Positions 52,144-61,692 of a DNA stretch of 64,000 nucleotides are shown piece after piece. A program made the translations under genes and the position numbers. The notes under the pieces are model-generated. The model made no database searches. It saw only the letters and a list, made by a program, of their open reading frames with translations, and had not been told where the DNA came from. The DNA comes from Bythopirellula polymerisocia (lineage in GTDB: Bacteria > Planctomycetota > Planctomycetia > Pirellulales > Lacipirellulaceae): contig NZ_SJPS01000004.1 of the NCBI RefSeq assembly GCF_007860015.1, forward strand, positions 503,567 through 567,566. Direction: 5' to 3'. The stretch's first letter is position 1; each line of letters begins with the position of its first letter.

Positions 52144-53661
52144 ATGGCCAATAAATCTGCTAGCCCGGTAGCCTTCCACGATGGGATTCATGAGCTCACG
52201 ACGGATCTATCGACTTCTCCCTACTACAGCGAAGACATGGCCCCGGTGCCACGCTCGGGGCGAAGATGGTCAACACGCGACATGGCAGTGTTGTGGATCT
52301 CGATGTCGGCATGTGTGCCGACGTACATGCTTGCCTCGGGCATGATCGAGGAAGGGATGAATTGGTGGCAAGCGATCCTCACGATTTTTCTTGGCAATGT
52401 CATTGTGCTCGTTCCCATGATACTTAATGCCCATGCCGGCACGAAGTATGGCATCCCATTTCCTGTCTACTGCCGGCCTTCGTTTGGAATTCTGGGGGCC
52501 AACGTGCCCGCATTGCTGCGGGCGCTGGTCGCCTGCGGATGGTTTGGCATTCAAGCCTGGATTGGTGGAGCCGCGATTTATCAGATCATGGTCGCGTTTG
52601 TGCCCGCATGGGGTTCGTTGGAAAATCTCCCAATCATCGATATCAATCTAGCCGAGGTTGTCTGTTTCTTTTTGTTTTGGGCCATCAATATGTGGGTGAT
52701 TTACATGGGAGTGGAATCGATTCGAGTTCTATTGAACATAAAAGCACCGCTATTGATTGGGCTGGGCCTTGCGCTGTTGGCCTGGGCATACGTCGAGGCA
52801 AATGGTTTTGGAACTATGCTTTCTAAGCCATCTGCATTCGAAATCGGCGGTGCGAAAGCTGGTGAGTTTTGGCCCTTTTTCTTTGCTTCTCTGACGGCGA
52901 ATGTAGGTTTTTGGGCCACGCTTTCGCTGAACATCCCCGACTTTAGCCGCTATGCCTATTCACAGCGGGATCAAGCACTCGGCCAGGCATTAGGCCTTCC
53001 AACCACGATGGCCCTCTTTTCGTTCATCGGGATAGCCGTCACCGGGGCAACAGCGGTCATCTATGGCGAAACCATCTGGGACCCCGTCATCTTGCTCACA
53101 AAATTCTCCAACCCCGTTGTGCTCGTCGTAGCGATGTTGTCGCTTTGCATCGCCACGCTCGCCACCAATATCGCTGCCAACGTGGTTAGTCCGGCCAACG
53201 ATTTTGCCCATCTCGCCCCACGCTGGATTTCTTTTCGCACCGGTGGATTCATCACGGGGCTGATCGGCATTCTGATGCAACCATGGAAACTCATTGCCGA
53301 CCCTTCGGGTTATATCTTTCGCTGGCTGGTCGCATACTCGGCCCTTTTAGGTGCCGTGGGAGGAGTCCTGCTGGCGGATTATTTGGTGTTGCGAAAGACT
53401 CAACTTGATCTCGCAGGTCTTTACCGCCGCGAAGGACCGTACTGGTACCAGGGTGGATTCAATCCACTGGCGATTATTGCGATGCTTCTCGGCATCGCGC
53501 CTTGCGTACCAGGATTCCTTGCTGCTGTATCCGACAAGTGGAAGGAGTCAATTCCTCCATTCTGGGCCGATCTGTACCACTACGCTTGGTTCATCAGCTT
53601 CGGCCTATCGTTTGTAGCCTATCTGGTGCTGATGAAAGTTAAAGCTACTAGTATGGCATAA
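52144..53661 (+). CDS. NCS1-family nucleobase permease
   Basis: 505 residues with about 12 membrane helices. The N-terminus DMAPVPRSGRRWSTRDMAVLWISM and the substrate-site segments GIPFPVYCRPSFG, ANVPALLRALVACGWFGIQ and TANVGFWATLSLNIPDFSRYA are those of NCS1 transporters (uracil, allantoin, hydantoin, cytosine). DFSRYA and NxxxNxxSPANDFA are also typical. Given the beta-ureidopropionase and beta-alanine pathway genes around it, uracil or thymine uptake is the best guess. It shares a divergent promoter region with the aminotransferase gene. Confidence 0.88.
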   Translation: MANKSASPVAFHDGIHELTTDLSTSPYYSEDMAPVPRSGRRWSTRDMAVLWISMSACVPTYMLASGMIEEGMNWWQAILTIFLGNVIVLVPMILNAHAGTKYGIPFPVYCRPSFGILGANVPALLRALVACGWFGIQAWIGGAAIYQIMVAFVPAWGSLENLPIIDINLAEVVCFFLFWAINMWVIYMGVESIRVLLNIKAPLLIGLGLALLAWAYVEANGFGTMLSKPSAFEIGGAKAGEFWPFFFASLTANVGFWATLSLNIPDFSRYAYSQRDQALGQALGLPTTMALFSFIGIAVTGATAVIYGETIWDPVILLTKFSNPVVLVVAMLSLCIATLATNIAANVVSPANDFAHLAPRWISFRTGGFITGLIGILMQPWKLIADPSGYIFRWLVAYSALLGAVGGVLLADYLVLRKTQLDLAGLYRREGPYWYQGGFNPLAIIAMLLGIAPCVPGFLAAVSDKWKESIPPFWADLYHYAWFISFGLSFVAYLVLMKVKATSMA

Positions 53662-53696
53662 GGTTAAGCAAAAAAAGGGGGACAGGTTTTTCGAGT

Positions 53697-54662
53697 TCAA
53701 GAGACGGCTGCGCGCCTGAGGCGGTCCATGATTGCGCGGCCAAGTTCGACTTCGGGGACGGGTTGGGCAACGATGATGTCTAAGCCGAGTGCATCGAGTC
53801 GACGCATTGCTGCGAAGAGATTGACCGCTGCCTCACGGAGACAGCCTTGTTCGGAAAGCACTTCGATCGCCGCAAACCCAGCAGTGAAATGCGGACGTTG
53901 GAAGCTCATTAGTCCCACCTTCAGTTTGTCGTTCGCCGAGACTATTTTCTCACTATCTGCTGAAAGGATGAGTGGAGTAGCGGGTGAATAGTGGCGTGAC
54001 AATTGGCCGGGGGAAGTTGGTCGAGAAGATACAAGTGTGGGGACTTCAATTGGCCCGATGATTTCTTCAAGCTTTTCCAGCGTAACCCCGCCGGGGCGAA
54101 GCAACATGGGGCGTCCATCCTGTGAATCCACGAAGGAGACCACGGTGGATTCTACTCCGATACGGCAGGGCCCGTCGTCAAGCACTATGGGCAATTGATC
54201 TCCAAACTGTTCGATGACGTGTGTGGCAGTTGTCGGACTGATCATGCCGAACCGATTCGCGCTTGGAGCGGCGAGGGGGACACCAGCCGAGCGGATCAGT
54301 TTCCGAGCAATTTCGTGATCGGGACAGCGAATGGCGAAACTTGACAACCCTGCGGTCACGATGTCGGGAACCTGAGGTTGTTTTTTCAGCACCAATGACA
54401 ATGGTCCCGGCCAGAAATGCTCGATCAATTCCAACGCCTGCGCAGGAACTTCCCGAGCCAATTTGGTGAGTTGAGAAGCATCCGCGATGTGTGAGATCAA
54501 CGGGTCGAACTGAGGTCGACATTTTAATTCGAATACCTGCGCGACTGCCGTTGCGTCGAGTGCATTCGCAGCCAGTCCGTAAACAGTCTCGGTTGGAAAA
54601 GCTACCAGTCCTCCGGCGCGAATTGTGTTGGCTGCATCAGCGATGTCTTGAGCTGTCACCAT
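53697..54662 (-). CDS. L-threonylcarbamoyladenylate synthase (Sua5/TsaC)
   Basis: 321 residues from MVTAQDIADAA; the frame opens 34 codons earlier without homology. The YrdC domain has GLVAFPTETVYGLAANA, VFELKCRPQFDPLISHI, HFWPGPLSLVLKK, IRCPDH and VPLAAPSANRFGMISPT. The C-terminal part (from about 220; SPGQLSRHYSPATPL) is the Sua5 domain. It makes threonylcarbamoyl-AMP for t6A37 in tRNAs. KCRP replaces the usual KGRP. It sits among pyrimidine genes without a functional link. Confidence 0.92.
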   Translation of the reverse strand: MVTAQDIADAANTIRAGGLVAFPTETVYGLAANALDATAVAQVFELKCRPQFDPLISHIADASQLTKLAREVPAQALELIEHFWPGPLSLVLKKQPQVPDIVTAGLSSFAIRCPDHEIARKLIRSAGVPLAAPSANRFGMISPTTATHVIEQFGDQLPIVLDDGPCRIGVESTVVSFVDSQDGRPMLLRPGGVTLEKLEEIIGPIEVPTLVSSRPTSPGQLSRHYSPATPLILSADSEKIVSANDKLKVGLMSFQRPHFTAGFAAIEVLSEQGCLREAAVNLFAAMRRLDALGLDIIVAQPVPEVELGRAIMDRLRRAAVS

Positions 54663-54877
54663 TTTGCATTTTCCGCTCCTGCTATGTGTACACTGCTTGA
54701 GGAGAGTTCTGCTGACGATATGACAAGATCGAGGATTCGATCTGTCAGTGGAACCACTAAGCACCTACCATTAAGTGAAAAGGCAGGTGAATCGAATGGC
54801 AGCAAAGCAATTCCACACCAACTTCTTATGCCGCCAAAATTATCCAACTCGCGTGACTATTCGGGAGGTTGAGAGCA

Positions 54878-55747
54878 TCACCCCGCCACGATCTCATCAT
54901 AGCTATCCGGTCGCCGGTCGCGGAAGAATTGCCAGGTGTTGCGGACTTCGCGGATCTGGTCCAGGTCCATGTCTGCGATTACGATGGCATCGCCTGAACG
55001 GTCGGCTTGGGCGATGAATTGACCACGCGGATCACAGAAATAACTCTGGCCGTAAAACTCGCCGATCCGCCATGGCTCTTCAAAGCCCGGACGATTGATG
55101 GCACCGACAAAATACTGGTTGGCGACCGCATGGGCTGGCTGTTCGATCTTCCACAAGTATTCGCTGAGTCCTGCGACAGTGGCCGAGGGGTTGAACACAA
55201 TCTCGGCGCCATTGAGCCCCAGGCAGCGGGCTCCTTCGGGGAAGTGGCGATCGTAGCAAATATAGACGCCGACTCTGCCCACCTTGGTTTCGAAGACCGG
55301 ATATCCCAAGTTGCCGGGACGGAAATAGAATTTTTCCCAAAAGCCTGGGTTGCAATGCGGGATGTGCATCTTGCGGAACTTGCCGAGATACTCGCCCGTC
55401 GAGTCGATCACCGAGGCCGTGTTGTAATACACGCCCGTGAGATCCTCTTCGTACATCGGTACGACAATGACCAACTGGTGCTTTTTGGCAAGCTCCTGCA
55501 TGAGCTTGGTCGTTGGTCCATCGGGCACGCGCTCGGTAAGTTCATACCATTTAGGATCCTGCTCGGCACAGAAATAGGGGCCGTAGAATAGCTCCTGCAT
55601 ACAGACCACCTCAGCACCTTTATCGGCGGCCTGCGCAAGTAGTTCGACATGCTTGTCGATCATCGCCTGCTTTACTTTTTCGACGCCGGAAGTGACTGGC
55701 TCACACAAAGTCGCCTGAATTAAGGCACCGCGGACATTTCTGGGCAT
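54878..55747 (-). CDS. Beta-ureidopropionase (nitrilase superfamily)
   Basis: 289 residues. The Glu-Lys-Cys triad is visible: CMQELFYGPYF (E52), LGKFRKMHIPH (K126) and VYICYDRHFPEGAR (C164). CNPGFWEKFYFRPGN and GAEIVFNPSATVAGLSEYLW match the N-carbamoyl-beta-alanine amidohydrolase subgroup. It would release beta-alanine, CO2 and ammonia from N-carbamoyl-beta-alanine in the third step of reductive uracil breakdown. It is divergent from the CoA-acylating semialdehyde dehydrogenase gene. Related N-carbamoylputrescine amidases are the main alternative. Confidence 0.87.
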   Translation of the reverse strand: MPRNVRGALIQATLCEPVTSGVEKVKQAMIDKHVELLAQAADKGAEVVCMQELFYGPYFCAEQDPKWYELTERVPDGPTTKLMQELAKKHQLVIVVPMYEEDLTGVYYNTASVIDSTGEYLGKFRKMHIPHCNPGFWEKFYFRPGNLGYPVFETKVGRVGVYICYDRHFPEGARCLGLNGAEIVFNPSATVAGLSEYLWKIEQPAHAVANQYFVGAINRPGFEEPWRIGEFYGQSYFCDPRGQFIAQADRSGDAIVIADMDLDQIREVRNTWQFFRDRRPDSYDEIVAG

Positions 55748-55987
55748 CGGATGCGTCCTCTATATATAAACTGTCAAAAAATCTGGCCTGAGATAGTCAC
55801 CACCAACTGCGAGTTAGCAGCGAAAGTCTGTCGTACACCTGTGTGAATCATGCGTACTAAGGTATGATAGCTGTTGAAAAACCCACTGACTACTACCCTT
55901 TCAAGGTTATCTATTGCATCTACCCGCAAGCGACTTGGCGGGAAAAATGATCCAACCTTATCAGTCCATTCATGCAGAGGTGCACTT

Positions 55988-57499
55988 ATGTCAAGCGTTG
56001 CAGACGCCAACATTCCAATCGTACCGGTTCTTTCTGCCGGCAATTGGCACAAACACTCCAAGAATTCGGGGGGGGATGTCTACAATCCCTCCACCGGTCA
56101 GGTGATCGCTCGTGTGCCGTTTTGCACTCCAGACGAAACGGCTGCCGTCGTCTCTGCCGCCGTAGAAGCATTGCCTGCGTGGAGCGAGACGCCTGCCGTG
56201 GAGCGAGCTCGGGTGATGTTTCGCTTCCGCGACCTGGTTGCACAGCATTTTGAAGAACTTGCCGCGCTGGTTACTCGCGAACATGGCAAGACGCTCCCCG
56301 AGTCCCGGGCCGAGGTGCAACGCGGAATGGAGATGATTGAGTTCGCGTGCAGTGTTCCAACAATGTTGATGGGAGACACGCTGCCCAATATCGCTGCGAG
56401 TGTTGATGCTGAAACCATGCGGCATCCAGTTGGCGTATGTGTCGGCATCACTCCGTACAATTTTCCTTTCATGGTTCCGCTGTGGATGTTTCCGGTAGCC
56501 ATTGCTTGCGGAAACACATTTGTACTCAAGCCATCAGAGAAGGTGCCGCTCTCTTCGGTACGGCTGGGAGAGCTGCTAACCGAAGCAGGACTTCCAAAGG
56601 GTGTGTTTAATATCGTGCATGGTGATCGCCATTGCGTCGATGTGCTGTTAACTCACCCCAAGGTCGCCGCGATTTCTTTTGTCGGTTCGACTGCGATCGC
56701 AAAGCACATTTACGAAACGGGCACGAAGAATGGAAAACGAGTCCAGGCCGCAGGCGGGGCAAAGAACCATTTAATCATCATGCCCGATGCTGATCTTGAT
56801 CAATCGGTGAAAGCCCTCTCAGCGTCAGCCTACGGCTGCGCTGGCCAGCGCTGTATGGCTGGTAGCGTGGCGGTGGCTGTTGGCTCCGTTGCCGATCCAC
56901 TTGTAGAAGGTTTGTGTGATCACGCAGGTGGCTTCCGGGTGGGTCCCACCGATGGCAATGAAAGCGTCGACATGGGCCCACTAATTCGCCGCGAGCACTT
57001 GGACCGCGTAGCCGGATATCTTGACATCGCTGCGACCGATGGCGCTCGCGTGGCCCTCGATGGTCGCCGCGAATTCGACGGCGAAGGGTTTCTCCTCGGT
57101 CCCAGTGTGTTAGATCAAGTGGAACCCTCCATGCGAGTTGCTCAGGAAGAAATCTTTGGCCCTGTACTCTCAGTAATCCGTGTGAAGGATTTGGAGAGCG
57201 CACTCGAGGTAGGACGCGATTGTCCCTATGGCAACGGGGCGTCGATCTTTACGTCAAGTGGTTACGCGGCCCGACAGTTCAAACAGCACTTCAATGCTGG
57301 GATGATCGGCATCAATGTCGGCGTGCCTGCCCCGATGGCTTGGTTTCCGTTTACGGGCTGGAATCAATCCTTCTTCGGCGACCTGCACATCCAGGGAACT
57401 GAGAGTGTGCATTTCTATACACGGCAGAAGATGACCCTGACCCGCTGGTTTGCGTCGGCAGAGGAGTCGCACCATGATCCGGTGTGGAAAACCAATTAA
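55988..57499 (+). CDS. mmsA: CoA-acylating methylmalonate/malonate-semialdehyde dehydrogenase
   Basis: 503 residues from MSSVADANIPIVPVL, with AGAGGTG just upstream; the frame extends 38 codons further without homology. GVCVGITPYNFPFMVPLWMFP, FVLKPSEKVPLSSVRL and YGCAGQRCMAGSVAVAVG (catalytic C289) are MMSDH signatures, and the C-terminal WNQSFFGDLHIQG is typical. The enzyme oxidises malonate or methylmalonate semialdehyde to acetyl- or propionyl-CoA. It completes the beta-alanine route begun by the neighbouring beta-ureidopropionase and aminotransferase; it can also serve valine or inositol breakdown. Confidence 0.92.
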   Translation: MSSVADANIPIVPVLSAGNWHKHSKNSGGDVYNPSTGQVIARVPFCTPDETAAVVSAAVEALPAWSETPAVERARVMFRFRDLVAQHFEELAALVTREHGKTLPESRAEVQRGMEMIEFACSVPTMLMGDTLPNIAASVDAETMRHPVGVCVGITPYNFPFMVPLWMFPVAIACGNTFVLKPSEKVPLSSVRLGELLTEAGLPKGVFNIVHGDRHCVDVLLTHPKVAAISFVGSTAIAKHIYETGTKNGKRVQAAGGAKNHLIIMPDADLDQSVKALSASAYGCAGQRCMAGSVAVAVGSVADPLVEGLCDHAGGFRVGPTDGNESVDMGPLIRREHLDRVAGYLDIAATDGARVALDGRREFDGEGFLLGPSVLDQVEPSMRVAQEEIFGPVLSVIRVKDLESALEVGRDCPYGNGASIFTSSGYAARQFKQHFNAGMIGINVGVPAPMAWFPFTGWNQSFFGDLHIQGTESVHFYTRQKMTLTRWFASAEESHHDPVWKTN

Positions 57500-57659
57500 A
57501 GACCCATGCCAAAACCCCGGATTACACAGAGGGGGCTAACGGTTTTGTTTGTTGCTGTTGGATCGGTGGATGACTTCTCATGAGATTGTGGATTGGGGCC
57601 GTTTGTCAGACTATTAAATTGCTTGACCTCTGGGTTTCTCGCCTCTATAGTAGGCTGTT

Positions 57660-58088
57660 ATGAGAAGGCAAGCTTTACATCAGCAACTCCCTTTAGTCGC
57701 TTTGCTGCTCTTGGCAGTTTATGGCTGCGCGGGTGTGTTGGGCTACGGTTTGCACTCTCTGTGGGGCTGTGGACACTGCCATGACGGAGTTTGCCATCAA
57801 TCGGCAGATTCTTCCTCATTTGATGGTTTCCTTGCTCACGAGAATCACCATTCGCCATCTTACCTCTGCTCCAATTCGCAAAGCGAGCAAGAGGACCAGA
57901 CTCAGCTAGTCCTCGCTGAGGAAGATTGCCCTATCTGTGCCTTTTTAGTTCAGGCTCAATCGCAATTTGTCTTTCAAGTAACAAGTGACTGTGTGGATGT
58001 CATTCCTACGATTCCACCGGCTCTTTTCGCGTCCTACAATTCCCCGCTCTTGGGGACACATCCCGGCCGGGGACCTCCAGCCTGCTAA
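57660..58088 (+). CDS. Small exported Cys/His-rich protein
   Basis: 142 residues. A hydrophobic N-terminus (LVALLLLAVYGCAGVLGYG) should act as signal or anchor. A cluster CGHCHDGVCHQ (about residues 37-47) and a HENHH element suggest metal binding. EDCPICAFLVQAQ and the closing GRGPPAC recur in planctomycete and other small exported proteins near metal-related genes (DUF2946-like). No specific function is known. It precedes a DUF1559 protein and two PEP-CTERM proteins on the same strand with about 140 bases between. Confidence 0.65.
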   Translation: MRRQALHQQLPLVALLLLAVYGCAGVLGYGLHSLWGCGHCHDGVCHQSADSSSFDGFLAHENHHSPSYLCSNSQSEQEDQTQLVLAEEDCPICAFLVQAQSQFVFQVTSDCVDVIPTIPPALFASYNSPLLGTHPGRGPPAC

Positions 58089-58225
58089 TTCTTAAGGGCG
58101 CAGTTTTGCTTTCTGCCAGAGAGCAGTTTCTATGCCCGTTGTTTCTGTGAACTGCTGCGCACTTTTATGTGCGTTGTGATTCGATTCTTTCCAGAAAATT
58201 GCTTTAGCGTTCAAGAGGTGAACTC

Positions 58226-58924
58226 ATGCGCGCGCGTTCGGGATTTACCCTGGTAGAACTCTTGGTGGTGATCGCCATAATCGGAGTATTGATTGGCCTG
58301 CTGCTACCGGCCGTGCAGGCCGCGCGAGCGGCTGCCAGGCGAACTCACTGCTCAAATAATATGCGCCAGATTGGATTGGCGATCCACCAATTCGCCAATG
58401 CCCATGACGGCGGACTTCCCGTCGTGCAAGGACATGGCTTTGGAGAGAAACAATCCTGGATTTATACGCTGGCCCCACACCTGGAGAGCGTTGATTCGAT
58501 TCGTATCTGTCCAGAAGATCCGCGAGGAGAGGAGCGGTTGCGAGACCGTGAAACCAGTTATGTGTTCAACGGATTTCTGGCAGTCGACATCGAGGTCGAG
58601 GGTTTCGAGCCAGTAAGAAACCTCTGGGATATCGCGGAAACTTCTCGCGCTATTCTGATGTTCGAGGCCAGTGAGATGGTTGTTGTCGATCACACGCACA
58701 CTTGGAATTGGTTCAACTGGTACAACGTCCACTATCGCACAGCCGACGAACCACTCGTTTGGAATGCGTTCTCGGCCGAAGTCGCTGCCGAGCGACATCC
58801 AGGCAACATCGCCAATTATCTCTACGGCGACGGCCATGTCTCAGCGGTCCCAGCACAAGAAGTTCGCCAGTGGTGCGCTGAGGAAACTGAGCAGGTAAAT
58901 TTCGCCCGCCCAGTGACAAACTAA
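58226..58924 (+). CDS. DUF1559 pseudopilin-like protein
   Basis: 232 residues. [36 protein letters not shown] sequence at residues 5-33 is a type IV pilin/pseudopilin leader (cut between G6 and F7), with the planctomycete DUF1559 continuation [19 protein letters not shown] and the C-terminal [13 protein letters not shown]. The protein is shorter than most DUF1559 members (about 300 residues). It should be processed by a prepilin peptidase and located at the cell surface or periplasm. Cotranscribed with the PEP-CTERM protein 13 bases downstream. Confidence 0.88.
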   Translation: MRARSGFTLVELLVVIAIIGVLIGLLLPAVQAARAAARRTHCSNNMRQIGLAIHQFANAHDGGLPVVQGHGFGEKQSWIYTLAPHLESVDSIRICPEDPRGEERLRDRETSYVFNGFLAVDIEVEGFEPVRNLWDIAETSRAILMFEASEMVVVDHTHTWNWFNWYNVHYRTADEPLVWNAFSAEVAAERHPGNIANYLYGDGHVSAVPAQEVRQWCAEETEQVNFARPVTN

Positions 58925-58937
58925 AGAAAGAACTTCT

Positions 58938-60137
58938 ATGATTCGCCCGATTACTTACTTACTCCTTATGCTCAACGTCTTGCTTGCGGTTTCCACGGCG
59001 CGAGCCTTCCATGCTGACATTTTCCTCACTCAAAAGTCTGGAATTCTTATTACCGGGCGAGGAGCGAGCGATCCGGGACAAAGCGGTACGCCTGGGCCTG
59101 GAATCCGCTATCATGTGAACGAGATCGCGGGCTTAGCCCCTTTTGTGGACTTGAATCCGGGGCTAAGCGCCGAGGATTCTGGTGACTCATTTTACTTAGG
59201 GAATAGCGAGTACCAACCACTTCCAGGCAATCGGTCGGTTGGATTCGACTTGAAGGCCTTCCGCATAGAAGATGGCCCTGCTGCGAACCTATTTTATTGG
59301 GACGGCACCGATTCAGTGTCTTTCTCGCCAGTTGCCAATCCCCACGATTTTCTTGAAGTACGCTCGTCGGCAAATGGCTCTGCAATAGCCACGGGCGTGG
59401 CCGAGGACGTGGCGGGATACGATTTCACGGCAACTGTCACCACTGGTTTTATTCACAGCCATTTGATCTTCGATTTCGACTTGGACAACTCCCCTGTTAC
59501 ACCGGCCAGCACCGGAGTCTTTCTAGCGGGCTTCGAGTTCAATATCGATCTCACTGGCGATTCTGAGCGAGAAATCGCACGGCCCCATTATTTGGCTCTA
59601 TACAACGGCCCACCGGGTACTGTGAAGACCGCTTCCATGGCCGCTGTGAATACTTATCTAGATGAAAACTTCTCTCAGTTGAGGCTTTTGGGGGACGTGA
59701 GTCCTCTCGATACGGACAACCTTCCGGATGACAAGGTCGATGCCGCAGATATTGATGCGCTGCTCGCGGCAATTGCGACTCAAAGCAGTGATCCGCTCTT
59801 CGACCTAGACGGGAATTACTTCGTCAATGCCCATGATGTGGATACGTTGTTTGACCTGCTTGGTACGCAATATGGCGATGCAAACCTAGATGGCAATGTC
59901 GACGGAACCGACCTCGGCATCTGGCAAGCAAACTATGGCACGAGTGCAGGTTGGGCAGGTGGGGATTTTGATGGAAGTGTGACCGTGGATGGTCGGGATT
60001 TCTTATTATGGCAAAGGCACTACGGAAATGCGGCGGGAATGCTGGCTAGTCCACTGACAATTCCCGAGCCAACGACGATAGTTTCGTCGCTGATTGGTGT
60101 TGTAGCAATAACTTGGAGGAGGAGCTTACGAAGCTGA
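58938..60137 (+). CDS. PEP-CTERM secreted protein with dockerin-like repeat
   Basis: 399 residues with a signal peptide ending at ARA|FHAD. A beta-rich domain follows, with GFDLKAFRIEDGPAANLFYWDG, FTATVTTGFIHSHLIFDFD. Then a dockerin-type I-like pair with Ca-binding loops (DDKVDAADIDALL, GDANLDGNVDGTDLGIWQ and GDFDGSVTVDGRDFLLWQ, about 265-360). The end IPEPTTIVSSLIGVVAITWR with RRSLRS is a PEP-CTERM sorting tail. The next gene is a shorter paralogue lacking the dockerin part. Likely a surface or matrix protein; no enzymatic motif. Confidence 0.82.
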   Translation: MIRPITYLLLMLNVLLAVSTARAFHADIFLTQKSGILITGRGASDPGQSGTPGPGIRYHVNEIAGLAPFVDLNPGLSAEDSGDSFYLGNSEYQPLPGNRSVGFDLKAFRIEDGPAANLFYWDGTDSVSFSPVANPHDFLEVRSSANGSAIATGVAEDVAGYDFTATVTTGFIHSHLIFDFDLDNSPVTPASTGVFLAGFEFNIDLTGDSEREIARPHYLALYNGPPGTVKTASMAAVNTYLDENFSQLRLLGDVSPLDTDNLPDDKVDAADIDALLAAIATQSSDPLFDLDGNYFVNAHDVDTLFDLLGTQYGDANLDGNVDGTDLGIWQANYGTSAGWAGGDFDGSVTVDGRDFLLWQRHYGNAAGMLASPLTIPEPTTIVSSLIGVVAITWRRSLRS

Positions 60138-60141
60138 AGAG

Positions 60142-60230
60142 TAATTACCACAGAGCGCACAGTTGGGGCAGGGTTTTCTTTCAATCTTGACTACCACTCT
60201 CTGCGTTCGCTGTGTGCTCTGTGGTAGTTA
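60142..60230. repeat. CCACAGAG inverted repeat, copy 2 (also terminator-like)
   Basis: Arms 60142-60162 and 60210-60230 pair over 21 bases with two mismatches (TACCACAGAGCGCACAG / CTGTGTGCTCTGTGGTA). The right arm is followed by TTCATTTTTT, so on the plus strand it could terminate the upstream PEP-CTERM gene. It is the same family as 16036-16098. Confidence 0.72.
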
Positions 60231-60257
60231 TTCATTTTTTCTTTGGAGGAGCTAACA

Positions 60258-61034
60258 ATGAGAAGTTTTTGTAACCATGTTGCGCGGATTGGATTGACGC
60301 TTGCTGGCGTTATCCTGCTGAGTTCCAATCTGGCAATCGCCCAACACAGCGATCTGGAACTTTTCGATGACGGTGGCCAGGTGGTCGCTGAACCACGTAT
60401 TGCCGAAGGCGAATTCGGTGAGTCACCCAACCCAGCCTATCGGGCTAATGAGCCTGGTATGGAGTCGGACCCCGACGAGTTAGTGTTGGAAGGTGAAACC
60501 CCGCTCCCCGGCGGGGCCCTTGTGGGGTTTGACCTGCAACTGTTCACCATGGACAGCGTAAGCAAGAGCCTATTTTATTGGAACGGCATTGGCAGCGTTG
60601 ATTTCACTTCTGTCCCTTCTCCTTATGAGCTGAAAATCTCTGACGCGACGGAGAGTTTTTCCGTTCAGATTGATGGAACAACTGCTGCAGCGGGCTTCAA
60701 CTTCGACATCACGTCCGATGGCACTGGAGCCGATCCGGATGGGTTTTTTCATCACGATCTGATCTTCGATCTGGTCGATGGCGGCGGAACCGAAGTAATT
60801 AATCCTGCTGCAGGGGTCTATGCTTTCTCCACCGAGTTCAGTGTGGCTGGGCTGACCGAATCGGAACCTGTGTTCTGGTTACTGGCTACCGGCGTCGACG
60901 AATCGGTCCACGAGGCGGCCATCGAATTCGTCGCACTCAGCCAGGGGATTATACCTGAGCCGACTTCGCTAGCACTCCTAGGTGGACTGATACTTTCCGG
61001 TTTAGGATTTAGGACTCAGGGCGATCGGAGTTAG
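60258..61034 (+). CDS. PEP-CTERM secreted protein, paralogue of the preceding one
   Basis: 258 residues from MRSFCNHVARIG with GGAGGAG 8 bases upstream; an in-frame ATG five codons earlier is less likely. The signal peptide ends at AIA|QHSD. The core FDLQLFTMDSVSKSLFYWNG, AAGFNFDIT and FFHHDLIFDL aligns with the upstream protein's FDLKAF...LFYWDG, YDFTATV and FIHSHLIFDF. The tail IPEPTSLALLGGLILSGLGF RTQGDRS is a PEP-CTERM anchor. Function unknown; the shared domain may bind a ligand, since the pair is kept together next to the Cys/His-rich protein. Confidence 0.82.
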   Translation: MRSFCNHVARIGLTLAGVILLSSNLAIAQHSDLELFDDGGQVVAEPRIAEGEFGESPNPAYRANEPGMESDPDELVLEGETPLPGGALVGFDLQLFTMDSVSKSLFYWNGIGSVDFTSVPSPYELKISDATESFSVQIDGTTAAAGFNFDITSDGTGADPDGFFHHDLIFDLVDGGGTEVINPAAGVYAFSTEFSVAGLTESEPVFWLLATGVDESVHEAAIEFVALSQGIIPEPTSLALLGGLILSGLGFRTQGDRS

Positions 61035-61692
61035 CTCTATTGGCCAGATTTGTGAGATGATCCTTGGTAGCGAAGCGCCGCTACCTGGCATAGGAGCGGC
61101 GCAACACACCCAATAGTCTGACAGATAGTGTCCTACCGGGAGCCTCATCAAGAAAACTAAGTGAGCATTCTGATGAGAGAAATTTTCACCCTTCAGCAAA
61201 TAATTCCTGGTCACGAAATCCCGTGTAGGGCGCGCGAGTGACACGCTCTGGGACAGAAAAATCGGAACCCCAAATTCGGCCTCTCGCTCGCTCAGGGCCT
61301 CTGCGGGTCTTGTGGGACCTGCAGCGTGGCACTGAGGACCACGAATTTCCTCTCAGAAAATTTCGGGAGTTTTGAAGAAACTTTTTCTTCTATTCTTCTC
61401 CCAATATGGCGAATCACACTAGACGCGCTAGGGGTGCTTTGCATAAAAATCTTTGATTAGTTTTTACTCACCCGCCCTTTAACACTTTCAGCAGACCACA
61501 AAGTTCAGCGACCCTCGAAGCGTTTTCGATCAAAGCTGTGTGCTTTCCCGCTTAAGGCTGTCCATGTCTCGCTCAAGGCTGTACTCCAGGCAATTTTAAT
61601 TCCTTGCCAGGGCAAACTGCAACTCTCTCTATGCGGCACGTTGTCGCAGGTTGCAAAATTGGTTCCTCCACAATTGAACGGAGATAAAATCT
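61035..61692. other. Gene-free stretch before the SpeD/SET operon
   Basis: About 660 bases. GCGCCGCT (61075-61082) and AGCGGCGC (61095-61102) form a perfect 8-pair hairpin 40 bases past the PEP-CTERM stop, possibly a transcription end. The remainder has AT-rich patches near 61370-61460 that could hold the promoter of the following operon. No gene was recognised. Confidence 0.5.
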
